NCBI GenBank assembly: GCA_036271315.1
Contig: DATBAV010000005.1
Location: 1-64,000 of the forward strand
Source: VRUE01 sp036271315
GTDB lineage: Bacteria > Actinomycetota > Thermoleophilia > Solirubrobacterales > 70-9
Direction of reading: 5' to 3'
DNA length: 64,000 nt
Positions 15,095 to 23,211 of this stretch are shown piece by piece. Made by a program: the position numbers and the translations under genes. Position 1 is the first letter of the stretch; every line of letters begins with the position of its first letter. The notes beneath the pieces were generated by a model, which was given only the letters and a program-made list of their open reading frames with translations, was not told where the DNA came from and made no database searches.

Positions 15095-15426
15095 CGCGCG
15101 AATACCTCGCGCACGGCGTCGAGCGCGCCCGGCACGAGGCTGAAGTAGCTGTAGGTGCCGCGCGTCTCGCGGGCGATCACGCCGGCCTCGAGCAGCTGCT
15201 TGAGGTGGTGGCTGACCGTGCCCTGGGAGAGGCCGAGCAGGGGCTGGATCTCGCAGACGCAGACGGGCTCGCCGCCGGCGTTCAGCAGCAGGTTGACGAT
15301 CCGCAGCCGGTGTCGGTCGGCAAGCGCCTTCAGCACCGCCTCGAGCTCGATCGCGCGCTCAGCCGAGAGCGAGGCGCCGGCCAGCGGCGTGCAGCAGGAG
15401 ATCGTGGGGAGCTCGGCGACGGCCAC
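15091..15426 (-). CDS. arsR: ArsR/SmtB family arsenic-responsive repressor
   Basis: 111 residues. The winged-helix core is ALADRHRLRIVNLLLNAGGEPVCVCEIQPLL, then LSQGTVSHHLKQLLEAGVIARE and YSYFSL. The CVC in the alpha-3 region is the arsenite site of classical ArsR proteins, and an additional Cys pair (ISCCTP) near the N-terminus may contribute to metalloid binding. It heads a leftward arsR-aqp-arsC unit, and a 24-bp dyad lies 17 bases upstream. Confidence 0.92.
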   Translation of the reverse strand: MAVAELPTISCCTPLAGASLSAERAIELEAVLKALADRHRLRIVNLLLNAGGEPVCVCEIQPLLGLSQGTVSHHLKQLLEAGVIARETRGTYSYFSLVPGALDAVREVFAR

Positions 15427-15442
15427 GCCGGCGACACTATCA

Positions 15443-15466
15443 ATTCATCGATAAGTATCAATGAAT
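15443..15466. promoter_or_regulatory. ArsR operator
   Basis: ATTCATCGATA (15443-15453) and TATCAATGAAT (15456-15466) form a dyad with one mismatch and a two-base centre. It is AT-rich in GC-rich DNA and sits just upstream of arsR, where an autoregulating ArsR dimer binds in related operons. The facing crcB leader begins about 25 bases to the right. Confidence 0.75.
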
Positions 15467-15489
15467 AGCCGGGTGGCTAGAATTCGCTC

Positions 15490-15548
15490 CCGAGCGATGG
15501 GGCTCGCTCCTTCATAAGCGCGGATTTGGTCCGCTGACGGTCCCTACC
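15490..15548 (+). ncRNA. Fluoride riboswitch (crcB motif)
   Basis: The leader of the first crcB gene fits the fluoride aptamer. GAGCGATGGGGCTCGCTC (15492-15509) forms the conserved GATGG...pseudoknot region, a GCGGA/TCCGC hairpin follows (15520-15533), and CTGACGGTCCCTACC (15534-15548) matches the CTGATG...CTCCTAC 3' segment. Known members bind F- through Mg ions and turn on crcB. The ribosome-binding site (ATAGGAGA) is about 20 bases downstream, so control may be at translation or by a hairpin in 15549-15570. Confidence 0.88.
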
Positions 15549-15578
15549 AACGTCCATCGACGCTGATAGGAGACCCCG

Positions 15579-15980
15579 ATGCGCCCCACCTCGTTCGACT
15601 TTCGCCGCCTCGCAGCGATCTACGTCGGCGGTGTCATAGGTGCCCTCGCCCGCGTTGGTCTCGCCCAGGCGACTCCGCACGCTGCCGGCGGCTGGCCCTG
15701 GGGCACGCTCGTGGTCAACATGGTCGGGGCCCTGGCGCTCGGCTACTTCTTCGCCCGCCTCAGCGACCACCCAGAGGACAGCCTCGCCCACCCTTTCCTC
15801 ACCACCGGCATCTGCGGCACCCTGACCACCTTCTCGACCCTGCAGCTGGAGCTGTTCGAAATGGTCGACGGCGGGTACCTGGGCCGGGCCGTCGCCTATC
15901 TCGGCGTCACCTTGGTCGCGGGGTTCATCTGCGTGCGCGCGGGGATCGCGCTCGAGCGGCGACCGGAGGTGGCCCCGTGA
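15579..15980 (+). CDS. crcB: Fluoride channel CrcB/Fluc, first subunit
   Basis: 133 residues, four hydrophobic segments. Fluc signatures are GGVIGALARVGLA, GTLVVNMVGALALGY (Asn pore residue), and GICGTLTTFSTLQLELF, the TTFST stretch being the Na-binding/Phe-box region. It exports fluoride. The ATG has a strong GGAGA site and follows the riboswitch. Together with the second, different subunit it probably forms a heterodimer, as in other Gram-positive tandem crcB loci. Confidence 0.93.
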   Translation: MRPTSFDFRRLAAIYVGGVIGALARVGLAQATPHAAGGWPWGTLVVNMVGALALGYFFARLSDHPEDSLAHPFLTTGICGTLTTFSTLQLELFEMVDGGYLGRAVAYLGVTLVAGFICVRAGIALERRPEVAP

Positions 15981-16036
15981 GCGGTCCGATCGCCACGGTC
16001 ATCGCCGGGGGTTCGAGTCCGTGGCGATCGGACCGC
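15981..16036. repeat. Perfect 18-bp inverted repeat between the crcB genes
   Basis: Bases 15981-15998 are the exact reverse complement of 16019-16036 with a 20-base loop. The loop and right flank contain GGGTTCGAGTCC, which looks like a tRNA T-arm. The stem starts on the base after the first crcB stop. It could tune the ratio of the two subunits by partial termination or RNA stability. Confidence 0.7.
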
Positions 16037-16053
16037 GAACATGAGGTTGTCCT

Positions 16054-16419
16054 ATGAGCGCCGCCGGCTGGGTCGCGGTGGCCCTGCTTGGCGGCGCCGC
16101 GGCCGCGGCGCGCTTCCTGATCGACTCGGCCTTCGCCGCCCGCAGCGACCATCCGTTTCCACTCGGCGTGCTGGCAATCAACCTCGCCGGCACACTTGCC
16201 CTTGGCCTGGTAGCCGGCGCCGCGCTCGAAGGCGAGGCGCTGGTGATCGTCGCCGGCGGTGGCATCGGCTCCTTCACCACCTTCTCCACCTGGATGCTCG
16301 ACTCGCACCGCCTCGCCGACGCCGGTCACACACACCTCGTCTGGCTTAACCTCGGCCTCTCGCTGGTCGTCGGCTTTGCCGCGATCGCCGCCGGCCACTG
16401 GCTCGGCAGCGTCCTCTGA
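16054..16419 (+). CDS. crcB: Fluoride channel CrcB/Fluc, second subunit
   Basis: 121 residues with four membrane segments. GGAAAAARFLIDSAF corresponds to the N-terminal GG.GA..R block with substitutions. PLGVLAINLAGTLALG and GGIGSFTTFSTWMLDS retain the pore Asn and the FTTFST motif. It differs strongly from the first copy, as expected of heterodimeric Fluc partners. It lies 73 bases after crcB1, across a long stem-loop, under the same fluoride riboswitch. Confidence 0.92.
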   Translation: MSAAGWVAVALLGGAAAAARFLIDSAFAARSDHPFPLGVLAINLAGTLALGLVAGAALEGEALVIVAGGGIGSFTTFSTWMLDSHRLADAGHTHLVWLNLGLSLVVGFAAIAAGHWLGSVL

Positions 16420-16476
16420 GTTTCACCCGTTGCCGTCGCATTACCCCTGCAAAGTGGGGGGAAAGCACGACGTCAG

Positions 16477-17508
16477 ATGGCCGTCCGCAGCTGTCACTAC
16501 TTTGGATTGCAGATGGAACAGCAAGCCCTCACCGACACACTGATTGCGGCAAGGGTGCCGCTCTGCGATCTGCAGGACGGCCAGCGCGTCGGCAGCGTTT
16601 ACGCGGTTCGCCAGCGCGAGTTGCGGCGCAAGAAAAACGGTGAGCCATGGCTGCGCCTCGTCCTCGGCGATGCCAGCGGCAGCGCCGAGGCGGTTGCCTG
16701 GGAGGAGGCGGAGGAGCTCTACGCGCTCGCCGCTCCGGGCACGCCACTCCACGTCAGCGGCGTCTTCGAGATGAGCGAGCGCTGGGGGGCGAAGATCAAG
16801 CTCAGCGTCCTGCGCGAGGCGGCGGCGGAGGAGTACAGGGAGGAGGACCTCGCGGTCGAGTCCGAGGTCTCCTTCGAGCTCTTGGAGAGCGGCCTGCGGG
16901 AGCTGCTGGCGACGATCCAGGATCGCCAGCTGCGCTACCTGCTCGAGCGCTTCTTCGGCGAGGACTCGGAGAACTGGGCGCGCTTCCGCGACGCGCCCGC
17001 GGCCAAGACCTACCACCAGGCCTACCGCCACGGCTTGCTCGAGCACACCGTCTCGGTTGCGCAGGCGGTCAGCGCCGCCGCCGCCTACTTCCCCGGCATC
17101 GACCGCGACGTCGCCGTCACCGGTGCCCTGCTCCACGACATCGGCAAGACCGAGGCCTACAACGACGACCCGCTGGCGATCGACCTCACCGATGCCGGTC
17201 GCCTGCAGGGCGAGATCCCGCTCGGCTATTACAAGGTGCGTCGTGAGATCGAGGACATCCCCAGCTTCGATCCCGCCCTCGCCCAGGCGGTCCTGCACAT
17301 CATCCTCGCCCACCACGGCTCGCTCGAACACGGCTCCCCGGTCGTCCCCGCCACCCGCGAGGCCGTCCTCGTCCACATGATCGACAACCTCGGCGGCCGC
17401 CTCGGCAGCTTCGATCGGCTCGAGCGCCAGCTCCCGGCCGGCGAGTCCTGGTCAGGTTTCGACCGAGCGCTTTCGGGCTCAGCATATTTCGGGGCCCGCG
17501 CCGCGTAG
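16477..17508 (+). CDS. OB-fold plus HD-domain protein, YhaM-like 3'-5' exoribonuclease
   Basis: 343 residues. The N-terminal third is an OB nucleic-acid-binding fold (DGQRVGSVYAV, GEPWLRLVLGDASG, WEEAEEL, GTPLHVSGVFE). The C-terminal half is an HD domain: HGLLEHTVSV, ALLHDIGKTEAY with the HD pair, and AHHGSLEHGS, with further His/Asp ligands. The order and length match B. subtilis YhaM (314 residues), a Mn-dependent 3'-5' exonuclease. The first 12 residues are doubtful; ATG 16513 is an alternative start, and neither has a well-spaced ribosome-binding site. Confidence 0.82.
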   Translation: MAVRSCHYFGLQMEQQALTDTLIAARVPLCDLQDGQRVGSVYAVRQRELRRKKNGEPWLRLVLGDASGSAEAVAWEEAEELYALAAPGTPLHVSGVFEMSERWGAKIKLSVLREAAAEEYREEDLAVESEVSFELLESGLRELLATIQDRQLRYLLERFFGEDSENWARFRDAPAAKTYHQAYRHGLLEHTVSVAQAVSAAAAYFPGIDRDVAVTGALLHDIGKTEAYNDDPLAIDLTDAGRLQGEIPLGYYKVRREIEDIPSFDPALAQAVLHIILAHHGSLEHGSPVVPATREAVLVHMIDNLGGRLGSFDRLERQLPAGESWSGFDRALSGSAYFGARAA

Positions 17509-17606
17509 AAGTTCTGAGGGGTTGCTAGGCAAGGACGCAGGGAGCCCGAATAGCAGCGCTATTTGGGCGACTGAGGACGCCGCATAGCGACCCCTCAGAA
17601 TCTTCT
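17507..17606. terminator. Compound hairpin (nested stems) between convergent genes
   Basis: Outer arms AGAAG-TTCTGAGGGGTTGCTA (17507-17527) and TAGCGACCCCTCAGAA-T-CTTCT (17585-17606) pair with one mismatch and one bulge. Inside them GCCCGAATAG (17544-17553) pairs with CTATTTGGGC (17559-17568). Both flanking genes end in the outer arms: TAG at 17506-17508 and TGA on the minus strand at 17595-17597. It is likely a bidirectional terminator, but its size and nested form look like an interspersed repeat family member. Confidence 0.6.
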
Positions 17607-17909
17607 GGTGCAGCGTTCGATTTTGTGGGCGTTGCCTTCGGCCCGCTGAACGCAGTGGACCAGTTTCTTGCGCTGACCGCCGGGGCTGGCCCCCTCGAAC
17701 GTGCGGTGGACCTCGCGCTTGATCTCGCTGCTGACGCCGTCCAATGACTTGCCGACTTGGTCGAGGCCGGTCGAGTGGATCGCGTCCGTGGTCGTCTTCA
17801 GGACCGGCTTAACGATCAGGAAGTAGAGGAGCAAAAGCATGCCGGCGAAGACCGCAAGCCGGATAATGCCCGAAGTTACGTTGCCGAAGAGATTGCGGAG
17901 CAGGTCCAC
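17595..17909 (-). CDS. Small single-span membrane protein, unknown
   Basis: 104 residues. One strong hydrophobic segment, IIRLAVFAGMLLLLYFLIV (about residues 15-33), is followed by an amphipathic, Lys-rich soluble tail with two Cys (VHCVQR, ERCTRR). No family is recognised. It is divergent from pafBC with 29 bases between starts and convergent with the YhaM-like gene. Its stop lies in the compound hairpin. Confidence 0.6.
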   Translation of the reverse strand: MDLLRNLFGNVTSGIIRLAVFAGMLLLLYFLIVKPVLKTTTDAIHSTGLDQVGKSLDGVSSEIKREVHRTFEGASPGGQRKKLVHCVQRAEGNAHKIERCTRRF

Positions 17910-17938
17910 GAGACGGGCCGCACACTATCCTGCGGGCC

Positions 17939-19996
17939 GTGGCAAAGGACACCGAGAAGCTGATCCGTCAGCTCTCGCTGATCTCGTTCCTGATGGCTCA
18001 GGGGAGGCCGGTTTCGGCGCTCGAGATCAAGCGCGAGGTTGAGGGCTATAGCGACATGAACGACGACGCCTTCGCGCGGCGCTTCTACGCGGACCGGGCC
18101 GAGCTCGAGAGCCTCGGGATCGAGCTCGGGGTCGAGAAGCCCGGCGAGGGGTTCTTCGAGGCCGAGCTCTACTCGTTGCCGCCGGAGAACTTCTACCTCG
18201 ACGCGATCAAGTTCTCCGACGACGAGCTGGCGGCGATGAGCACGGCGCTGATGTTGCTCTCCGAAGGCGAATTCGCCTACGCCGAGCCGTTGCGCCTCGC
18301 CCTGCAGCAGGTCGCCTGGGGCCACCCCAACCCGCTCAAGGAGGGCGAGCGGGCGCCGGTCGAGATGGCGATGACGGCCTCGGCCGGGGGCCGCGACCTC
18401 TCCCAGCGCCTCTCCAAGATCGAGACCGCGATCTCGCGCCGCAAGACGGTCGAGTTCACCTATTACACGATGGAGCGCGACGAGACCGAGAAGCGCAAGG
18501 TCGACCCCTACCACCTGGTCTTCCGGGGTGGGCAGTTCTACTTGATCGGCTACGCCCACGAGCGCGAGGCGGTGCGGGTCTTCCGCCTCTCGCGGATCCA
18601 GGGCAAGGTCGGCTACGCCTCCAAGGCCGAGCACGACTTCTCGCCGCCGGAGAACTTCGATCGCCGCGACTACGGCCAGCGCGCCGATTGGCAGCTGGGC
18701 GAGACCCGCGGCCGGGCGCAGATCTTCGTCCGTGACCGCATCGCCTGGCTGATCGAGCGCGACTTCGGCGCTTACGGCGAACTGCGCCCGGCGAAGAAGG
18801 CCGACGGCGCTCCGGGCAAAGGCTCGGTCTTCGAGACCGACTACGCCTCGCCCCGCGAGCTGATCGCCTGGGTCCTGCGCTGGCGCCAGAACGCCCAGGT
18901 GCTCGGCCCCGATGAGCTCCGCGCTGAGGCCGAGAGCCGCCTCGGCCTGCTGCACGAGCGCCACGACAACGGCTTCCAGTCGGCTGAGATCGTCGACCGG
19001 CCGCTGCGCGAGGCGCCGCGGCGGGCGCGCTCCAACGGCCGCGGCGAGGCCGCGATCCGCCCCGAGCGCTTCGCCCGCCTGGTCACCCTCGCCGGCTTGC
19101 TGATCGAGTCGGCGAAGGGTGAGGAGCGGTTGCGCCTCAGCGAGCTCTGCCAGCGCCTCGAACTGACCGACGAAGAGCTGCGCGAGGACATCGACCTGCT
19201 CAACGTCGTCAACTTCGGCGGCGGCACCTACGTGCTCTACGCCGAGATCCAGGGCGACGAGATCGAGGTCGACTCCGAGCCCTACGGCGACAACTTCGCC
19301 CGCCCGGCTCGCCTGCTGCCGCTCGAGGCCAAGGCCCTGGTCGCCGCTATCGACCTCTTCGGCGACCACCTACCCCAGGGCGGCCTGCAGAGCGCCCGCA
19401 CCAAGATCGTCGCGGCGCTCGGTCACGACCCCTCCGAGGAGGGCCTGGAGATCGCCTCCGGCAGCGGCGGCGACGCCGAGGTCGCCCGCGTCGTCAACGA
19501 GGCGATCGGTGGCAGCCGGGTGCTCGAACTGCAGTACTACAAGGAGAACGAGGACCAGTTCACCAAACGCGCGGTCGAGCCCTACCGCCTGGAGAACGGC
19601 AAAGAGGGCTGGTACGTCGAGTGCTACGACCTGACCAAAGACGGCGTCCGCCACTTCAAGCTCGACCGGATCAAGGAGGCGACGCTCTCCGCCGACTCGT
19701 TCGAGCCGCGACCGGAGGTCGAGGAGCTGGCTGGGGTAGAGGGCTGGATGACCCACGGCGAGGTGCCGACCGCCCACGTCGCCCGCGTCTGGGTCTCGCC
19801 CGAGCGGGCGCGCTGGCTGCGCGAGGAGCGCACCGTGGTCGAGGAGCTGGCCGACGGCGCCGTCGTCGTCGAGCTGCCCTATGCCGGCACCTCTTGGCTC
19901 GTCCGCGAGATCCTCCGCGGCGCCGGCGACCTCGTCGTGCTCGAGCCCGAGGACGCCCGCGAGGCGATTTCCAGGGAGCTTGCGGCGAGTGCGTAG
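17939..19996 (+). CDS. pafBC: Fused PafB-PafC WYL-domain transcriptional regulator
   Basis: 685 residues that are two tandem HTH-WYL units. Unit 1 has a winged helix (LIRQLSLISFLMAQG..SDMNDDAFARRFYADRAELESLG) and a WYL domain near 150-260 (VEFTYYTMERDETEKRKVDPYHLVFRGG, FYLIGYA, FRLSRI). Unit 2 has RFARLVTLAGLL with ELTDEELREDIDLLNVV, then ELQYYKENEDQFTKRAVEPYRL and WYVECYDL. In mycobacteria PafB and PafC are separate and activate the LexA-independent DNA-damage response; natural fusions are known in other actinobacteria. The GTG is seven bases after a TATCCT hexamer, suggesting a leaderless mRNA. Confidence 0.88.
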   Translation: MAKDTEKLIRQLSLISFLMAQGRPVSALEIKREVEGYSDMNDDAFARRFYADRAELESLGIELGVEKPGEGFFEAELYSLPPENFYLDAIKFSDDELAAMSTALMLLSEGEFAYAEPLRLALQQVAWGHPNPLKEGERAPVEMAMTASAGGRDLSQRLSKIETAISRRKTVEFTYYTMERDETEKRKVDPYHLVFRGGQFYLIGYAHEREAVRVFRLSRIQGKVGYASKAEHDFSPPENFDRRDYGQRADWQLGETRGRAQIFVRDRIAWLIERDFGAYGELRPAKKADGAPGKGSVFETDYASPRELIAWVLRWRQNAQVLGPDELRAEAESRLGLLHERHDNGFQSAEIVDRPLREAPRRARSNGRGEAAIRPERFARLVTLAGLLIESAKGEERLRLSELCQRLELTDEELREDIDLLNVVNFGGGTYVLYAEIQGDEIEVDSEPYGDNFARPARLLPLEAKALVAAIDLFGDHLPQGGLQSARTKIVAALGHDPSEEGLEIASGSGGDAEVARVVNEAIGGSRVLELQYYKENEDQFTKRAVEPYRLENGKEGWYVECYDLTKDGVRHFKLDRIKEATLSADSFEPRPEVEELAGVEGWMTHGEVPTAHVARVWVSPERARWLREERTVVEELADGAVVVELPYAGTSWLVREILRGAGDLVVLEPEDAREAISRELAASA

Positions 19997-20008
19997 CCCC
20001 ATGCTGAC

Positions 20009-20752
20009 GTGACCCAGGCGCCGGTGAACGAGGAGATCGCTCCTGGGCACGCGGAGATTCTTAGGGTCGTGGCGCCAAATCCGGGGCCGATGACGTTGGA
20101 GGGGACCAACACTTATCTATATGGGTCGGGCCCCTGTGCGGTGATCGATCCGGGGCCTGACGACGAGGGTCACCTGGATGCGATTCGCGCCGCCGGTGAG
20201 GAGCGCGGGGGTATCGGCCTCGTCCTGCTCACCCACAGCCACGGCGATCACGCCGACGGGGCGGAGAGGCTTGGGGTCGAGGTCGTCCTCCCCAGCGACG
20301 ACGAGGAGCACCTCGGCTTGCGGGCCATCGCGACCCCGGGCCATGCTCCCGACCACGTCTGTCTGATGACCGCCGACGGGGTCTGCTTCAGTGGCGACCT
20401 CGTGCTCGGCGCTGGCTCGACCTTCGTCCCGCCCGACGGCGGCTCGCTCGCCGCCTACATGGACTCGCTGCGCCGCATGCAGGCCGAGCCGATTGAGCTG
20501 ATCGCCCCCGGCCACGGTCCCTGGATCACCGATCCGGCGGCAAAGCTGGCCGAGTACGTCGAGCACCGCGAGATGCGCGAGCGCCGCCTGCTCGCTGCCC
20601 TCGAGCGCGGCGAGCGCTCCCGCGACGCCCTGCTCGACGAGGCCTGGAGCGATGTCCCCGTCGAGATGCGCGAAGCCGCCGCCATGGTCATGCAGGCCCA
20701 CTTGGACAAGCTCGGGACCGAAGGCCGCCTGCCCGCGGACCTCACCTCCTGA
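20009..20752 (+). CDS. MBL-fold metallo-hydrolase (LACTB2/glyoxalase II-like)
   Basis: 247 residues from GTG. The metal-binding HxHxDH is THSHGDHADG (H76, H78, D80, H81), with a later His in TPGHAPDH, the bridging Asp in FSGDLVLG and the last His in APGHGPW. A C-terminal winged-helix-like tail (REMRERRLLAAL...AHLDKLGTEG) is shared with LACTB2-type nucleases and acyl-thioesterase-like hydrolases. The substrate is unknown. It begins 12 bases after pafBC. Confidence 0.85.
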   Translation: MTQAPVNEEIAPGHAEILRVVAPNPGPMTLEGTNTYLYGSGPCAVIDPGPDDEGHLDAIRAAGEERGGIGLVLLTHSHGDHADGAERLGVEVVLPSDDEEHLGLRAIATPGHAPDHVCLMTADGVCFSGDLVLGAGSTFVPPDGGSLAAYMDSLRRMQAEPIELIAPGHGPWITDPAAKLAEYVEHREMRERRLLAALERGERSRDALLDEAWSDVPVEMREAAAMVMQAHLDKLGTEGRLPADLTS

Positions 20753-20753
20753 G

Positions 20754-20779
20754 GGCTGCCTAGTCCTGGCTGGGCAGCC
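20754..20779. terminator. Short stem-loop after the metallo-hydrolase gene
   Basis: GGCTGCC (20754-20760) pairs with GGCAGCC (20773-20779) over a 12-base loop just after the stop codon. No T-run. It sits before the possible promoter of the acylase gene. Confidence 0.35.
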
Positions 20780-20793
20780 AGTAGGCTTGTTCG

Positions 20794-23169
20794 ATGGCGC
20801 GCGGGGGTGCAATGCGAGCGGGGTTGACGGTCGGCTTGGCCGGGACCGGGCTCGCTGCCGTTGCTACCGCCGTCGCCTGGCATTGGTTGGCGCGGCGGCC
20901 GCTGCCCAAGCAGAAGGGGACGATCTCGCTTGCCGGGCTGGACGGGCCGGTCAGCGTCGAGCGCGACCGCTGGGGCGTGCCGCACATGGCCGCCGACAAC
21001 GCCCGCGACCTCTGGTTCAGCGAGGGCTTCTGCCACGGCCAGGACCGGCTCTGGCAGATGGACTTCTACCGCCGTGTCGTTTCGGGGCGGGTCTCCGAGA
21101 TGGCCGGGCCCGAGGGCCTGCCAATCGATCGGCTGATGCTGACGCTGGGGATCCGCCGCACGGCCGAACGCGAGGCCGCGGAGCTCGCCCCCGAGCTGCG
21201 CGCCCTGCTCGAGCGTTTCTGCGAGGGCGTCAACGCCGCCGCCGCGAGCGCCAAGGCGATGCCCTTCGAGATGCAGCTGCTGCGCCTCGGCTGGAAGCCC
21301 TGGCGCCCGGTCGACATCCTCAGCCTCGGCAAGCTGCTCGCCTTCGGCCTCTCGACCAACTGGGAGAGCGAGCTGCTGCGGGCCGACATGGTGCGCTCCC
21401 TCGGCCCCGAGCTGGCGGCGAAGCTCGACCCCACCTATCCCGCCGACAACCCGATCGTCACCCAGGAAGCCTGGTCCGGCGACGGCCTGGCGATCGTCGA
21501 GCAGATCGACGCGGTGCGCCGCTCGATCGGCCTCGCCGCCGAGGCCAGCGGCTCCAACAACTGGGCGGTCTCGGGCAAGCTCAGCGCCAGTGGCTCGCCG
21601 CTGATCGCCGGCGACCCGCACCTGCCCCAGAGCATGCCTGGCATCTGGTACCAAGTCGGCCTCAAGCTCGGCGACCGCTTCGTCCGCGGCGCCTCGCTGC
21701 CGGGCATGCCGGGTGTCTACATGGGCCAGAACAACGACGTCTGCTGGACCTTCACCAACGTCATGGCCGACGTCGAGGACCTCTTCATCGAGCGGCTCGA
21801 CGGCGACCGCTACCTCTTTGAAGACGAGTGGCGCCCGCTCGAGCTCGTGCGCGAGGAGATCCCGGTCAAGGGCCGCGATGCGCCCGAGCTGCTCGAGGTG
21901 CGGATCACCCACCACGGGCCGATCGTCAACGAGGCCCTCGGCGCCGACGCGGCCGAGCCGCTGGCGCTGCGCTGGCAGACACTCGACCAGCCGACGGCCT
22001 TCCCGGGCATGTTCGAGATGCACGAGATCAGCTCCGGCCCCGAGCTGATCGAGAAACTCGGCGCCCACAGCTCGCCCGCCTCGAACCTGATCTGGGCCGA
22101 CCGCCACGGCTCGATTGGCTACAAGCTGATCGGCCGCCTGCCGCTGCGCAGGGGCGGCTGCCCCGACCTGCCGAAGCCGGGCTGGAACGGCGAGTTCGAG
22201 TGGGAGGGGACGATCCCCTACGAGGAGCTGCCGGAGACGGTCGACCCCGAGAGCGGCTTCCTCGTCACCGCCAACAACCGCATCGTCGGCGACGACTACC
22301 CCCACCACATCACCAGCGAGTGGCTCGACGGCTTCCGCGCCGCCCGCATCGAGCAGCTGCTGCGGGCCAGCGACGAACACGACCTCGAGAGCTTCGAGTC
22401 GATGCAGTCCGACAACCTCTCGCTGCCGGGGATCGAGGCCGCGCGGCGCCTCGGGCGCCTGACGCCGACCGGCCAGCGCGAGCTCAGCGCGCTCGAGCGG
22501 CTGCGTAGCTGGGACGGGCGGCTCGACCCGGACTCGATCGCCGGCACGATCTACCAGGCCTTTCTGCTGCGCTTGGCGCGCGAGGTGGCGCGCGCCGCGA
22601 TCGGCGACCGTGACCTCTCCGAGCGCTGGCTCGATCGCGCCGACAACGGCTTCACCCCGCACGTGACCTCGCCCTGGCGCTGGCACTCGCACCTGATGAA
22701 GCTCTGGGAGGAGGGCGACGAGGAGTTGATCGGCCGCCCCTGGGACGAGCTCGTGCTGGAGGCACTGCGCGGCGCCCTCGACGATCTCAGCGACCGCTTC
22801 GGCCCCGATGCCGCCGGCTGGCGCTGGGGGCAGGTGCACGAGATGGAGTTCCCGCACCCGCTCGGCCAGGCCAACCCGCTGCTGCGGCGCCTGCTCAACC
22901 GCCGAGTCCGCGCCGGCGGCGCCCAGGAGACCGTGAGCCAGATCGCCTACGACCCCAACGACCCCTACAAAGCGGTCTGGGCGCCGAGCTGGCGCATGGT
23001 CGCCGAACCAACCGCGCCCGAGCGTTCGCGCTGGCAGATGTTCACCGGCCAGTCCGGCCACCCGGCCAGCCGCCACTACGACGACCTGCAGACCGACTGG
23101 CTGCACGGCCGCACCCAGCCGATGGCAGGCGAGGGGCCCTGGCGCAAGCTAAATCTCGTCCCCGCCTGA
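20794..23169 (+). CDS. Penicillin acylase family N-terminal nucleophile hydrolase
   Basis: 791 residues with a hydrophobic N-terminal segment (LTVGLAGTGLAAVATAVAWHWLA) that acts as signal or anchor. The alpha part has the family block VSVERDRWGVPHMAADNARDLWFSEGFCHGQDRLWQMD. The chain break is expected before Ser254 in ASGSNNWAVSG, the new N-terminal nucleophile, followed by LIAGDPHLPQSMPGIWYQ. Later blocks include NNDVCWTFTNVMADVEDLF, ITHHGPIV and FLVTANNRIV. Members hydrolyse beta-lactam side chains, acyl-homoserine lactones or other amides; the natural substrate here is unknown. Confidence 0.9.
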   Translation: MARGGAMRAGLTVGLAGTGLAAVATAVAWHWLARRPLPKQKGTISLAGLDGPVSVERDRWGVPHMAADNARDLWFSEGFCHGQDRLWQMDFYRRVVSGRVSEMAGPEGLPIDRLMLTLGIRRTAEREAAELAPELRALLERFCEGVNAAAASAKAMPFEMQLLRLGWKPWRPVDILSLGKLLAFGLSTNWESELLRADMVRSLGPELAAKLDPTYPADNPIVTQEAWSGDGLAIVEQIDAVRRSIGLAAEASGSNNWAVSGKLSASGSPLIAGDPHLPQSMPGIWYQVGLKLGDRFVRGASLPGMPGVYMGQNNDVCWTFTNVMADVEDLFIERLDGDRYLFEDEWRPLELVREEIPVKGRDAPELLEVRITHHGPIVNEALGADAAEPLALRWQTLDQPTAFPGMFEMHEISSGPELIEKLGAHSSPASNLIWADRHGSIGYKLIGRLPLRRGGCPDLPKPGWNGEFEWEGTIPYEELPETVDPESGFLVTANNRIVGDDYPHHITSEWLDGFRAARIEQLLRASDEHDLESFESMQSDNLSLPGIEAARRLGRLTPTGQRELSALERLRSWDGRLDPDSIAGTIYQAFLLRLAREVARAAIGDRDLSERWLDRADNGFTPHVTSPWRWHSHLMKLWEEGDEELIGRPWDELVLEALRGALDDLSDRFGPDAAGWRWGQVHEMEFPHPLGQANPLLRRLLNRRVRAGGAQETVSQIAYDPNDPYKAVWAPSWRMVAEPTAPERSRWQMFTGQSGHPASRHYDDLQTDWLHGRTQPMAGEGPWRKLNLVPA

Positions 23170-23211
23170 TTTCTGGCCGAATCGATTGCTGACTGCAATG
23201 GTTGGACGGGT

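Noticed and set aside
20455..23106. 883-codon open frame antisense to the penicillin acylase gene
   Set aside because: Long antisense frames arise from GC-rich codon periodicity; the product is low-complexity Arg/Leu/Val-rich with no motifs, while the sense frame has a complete family.
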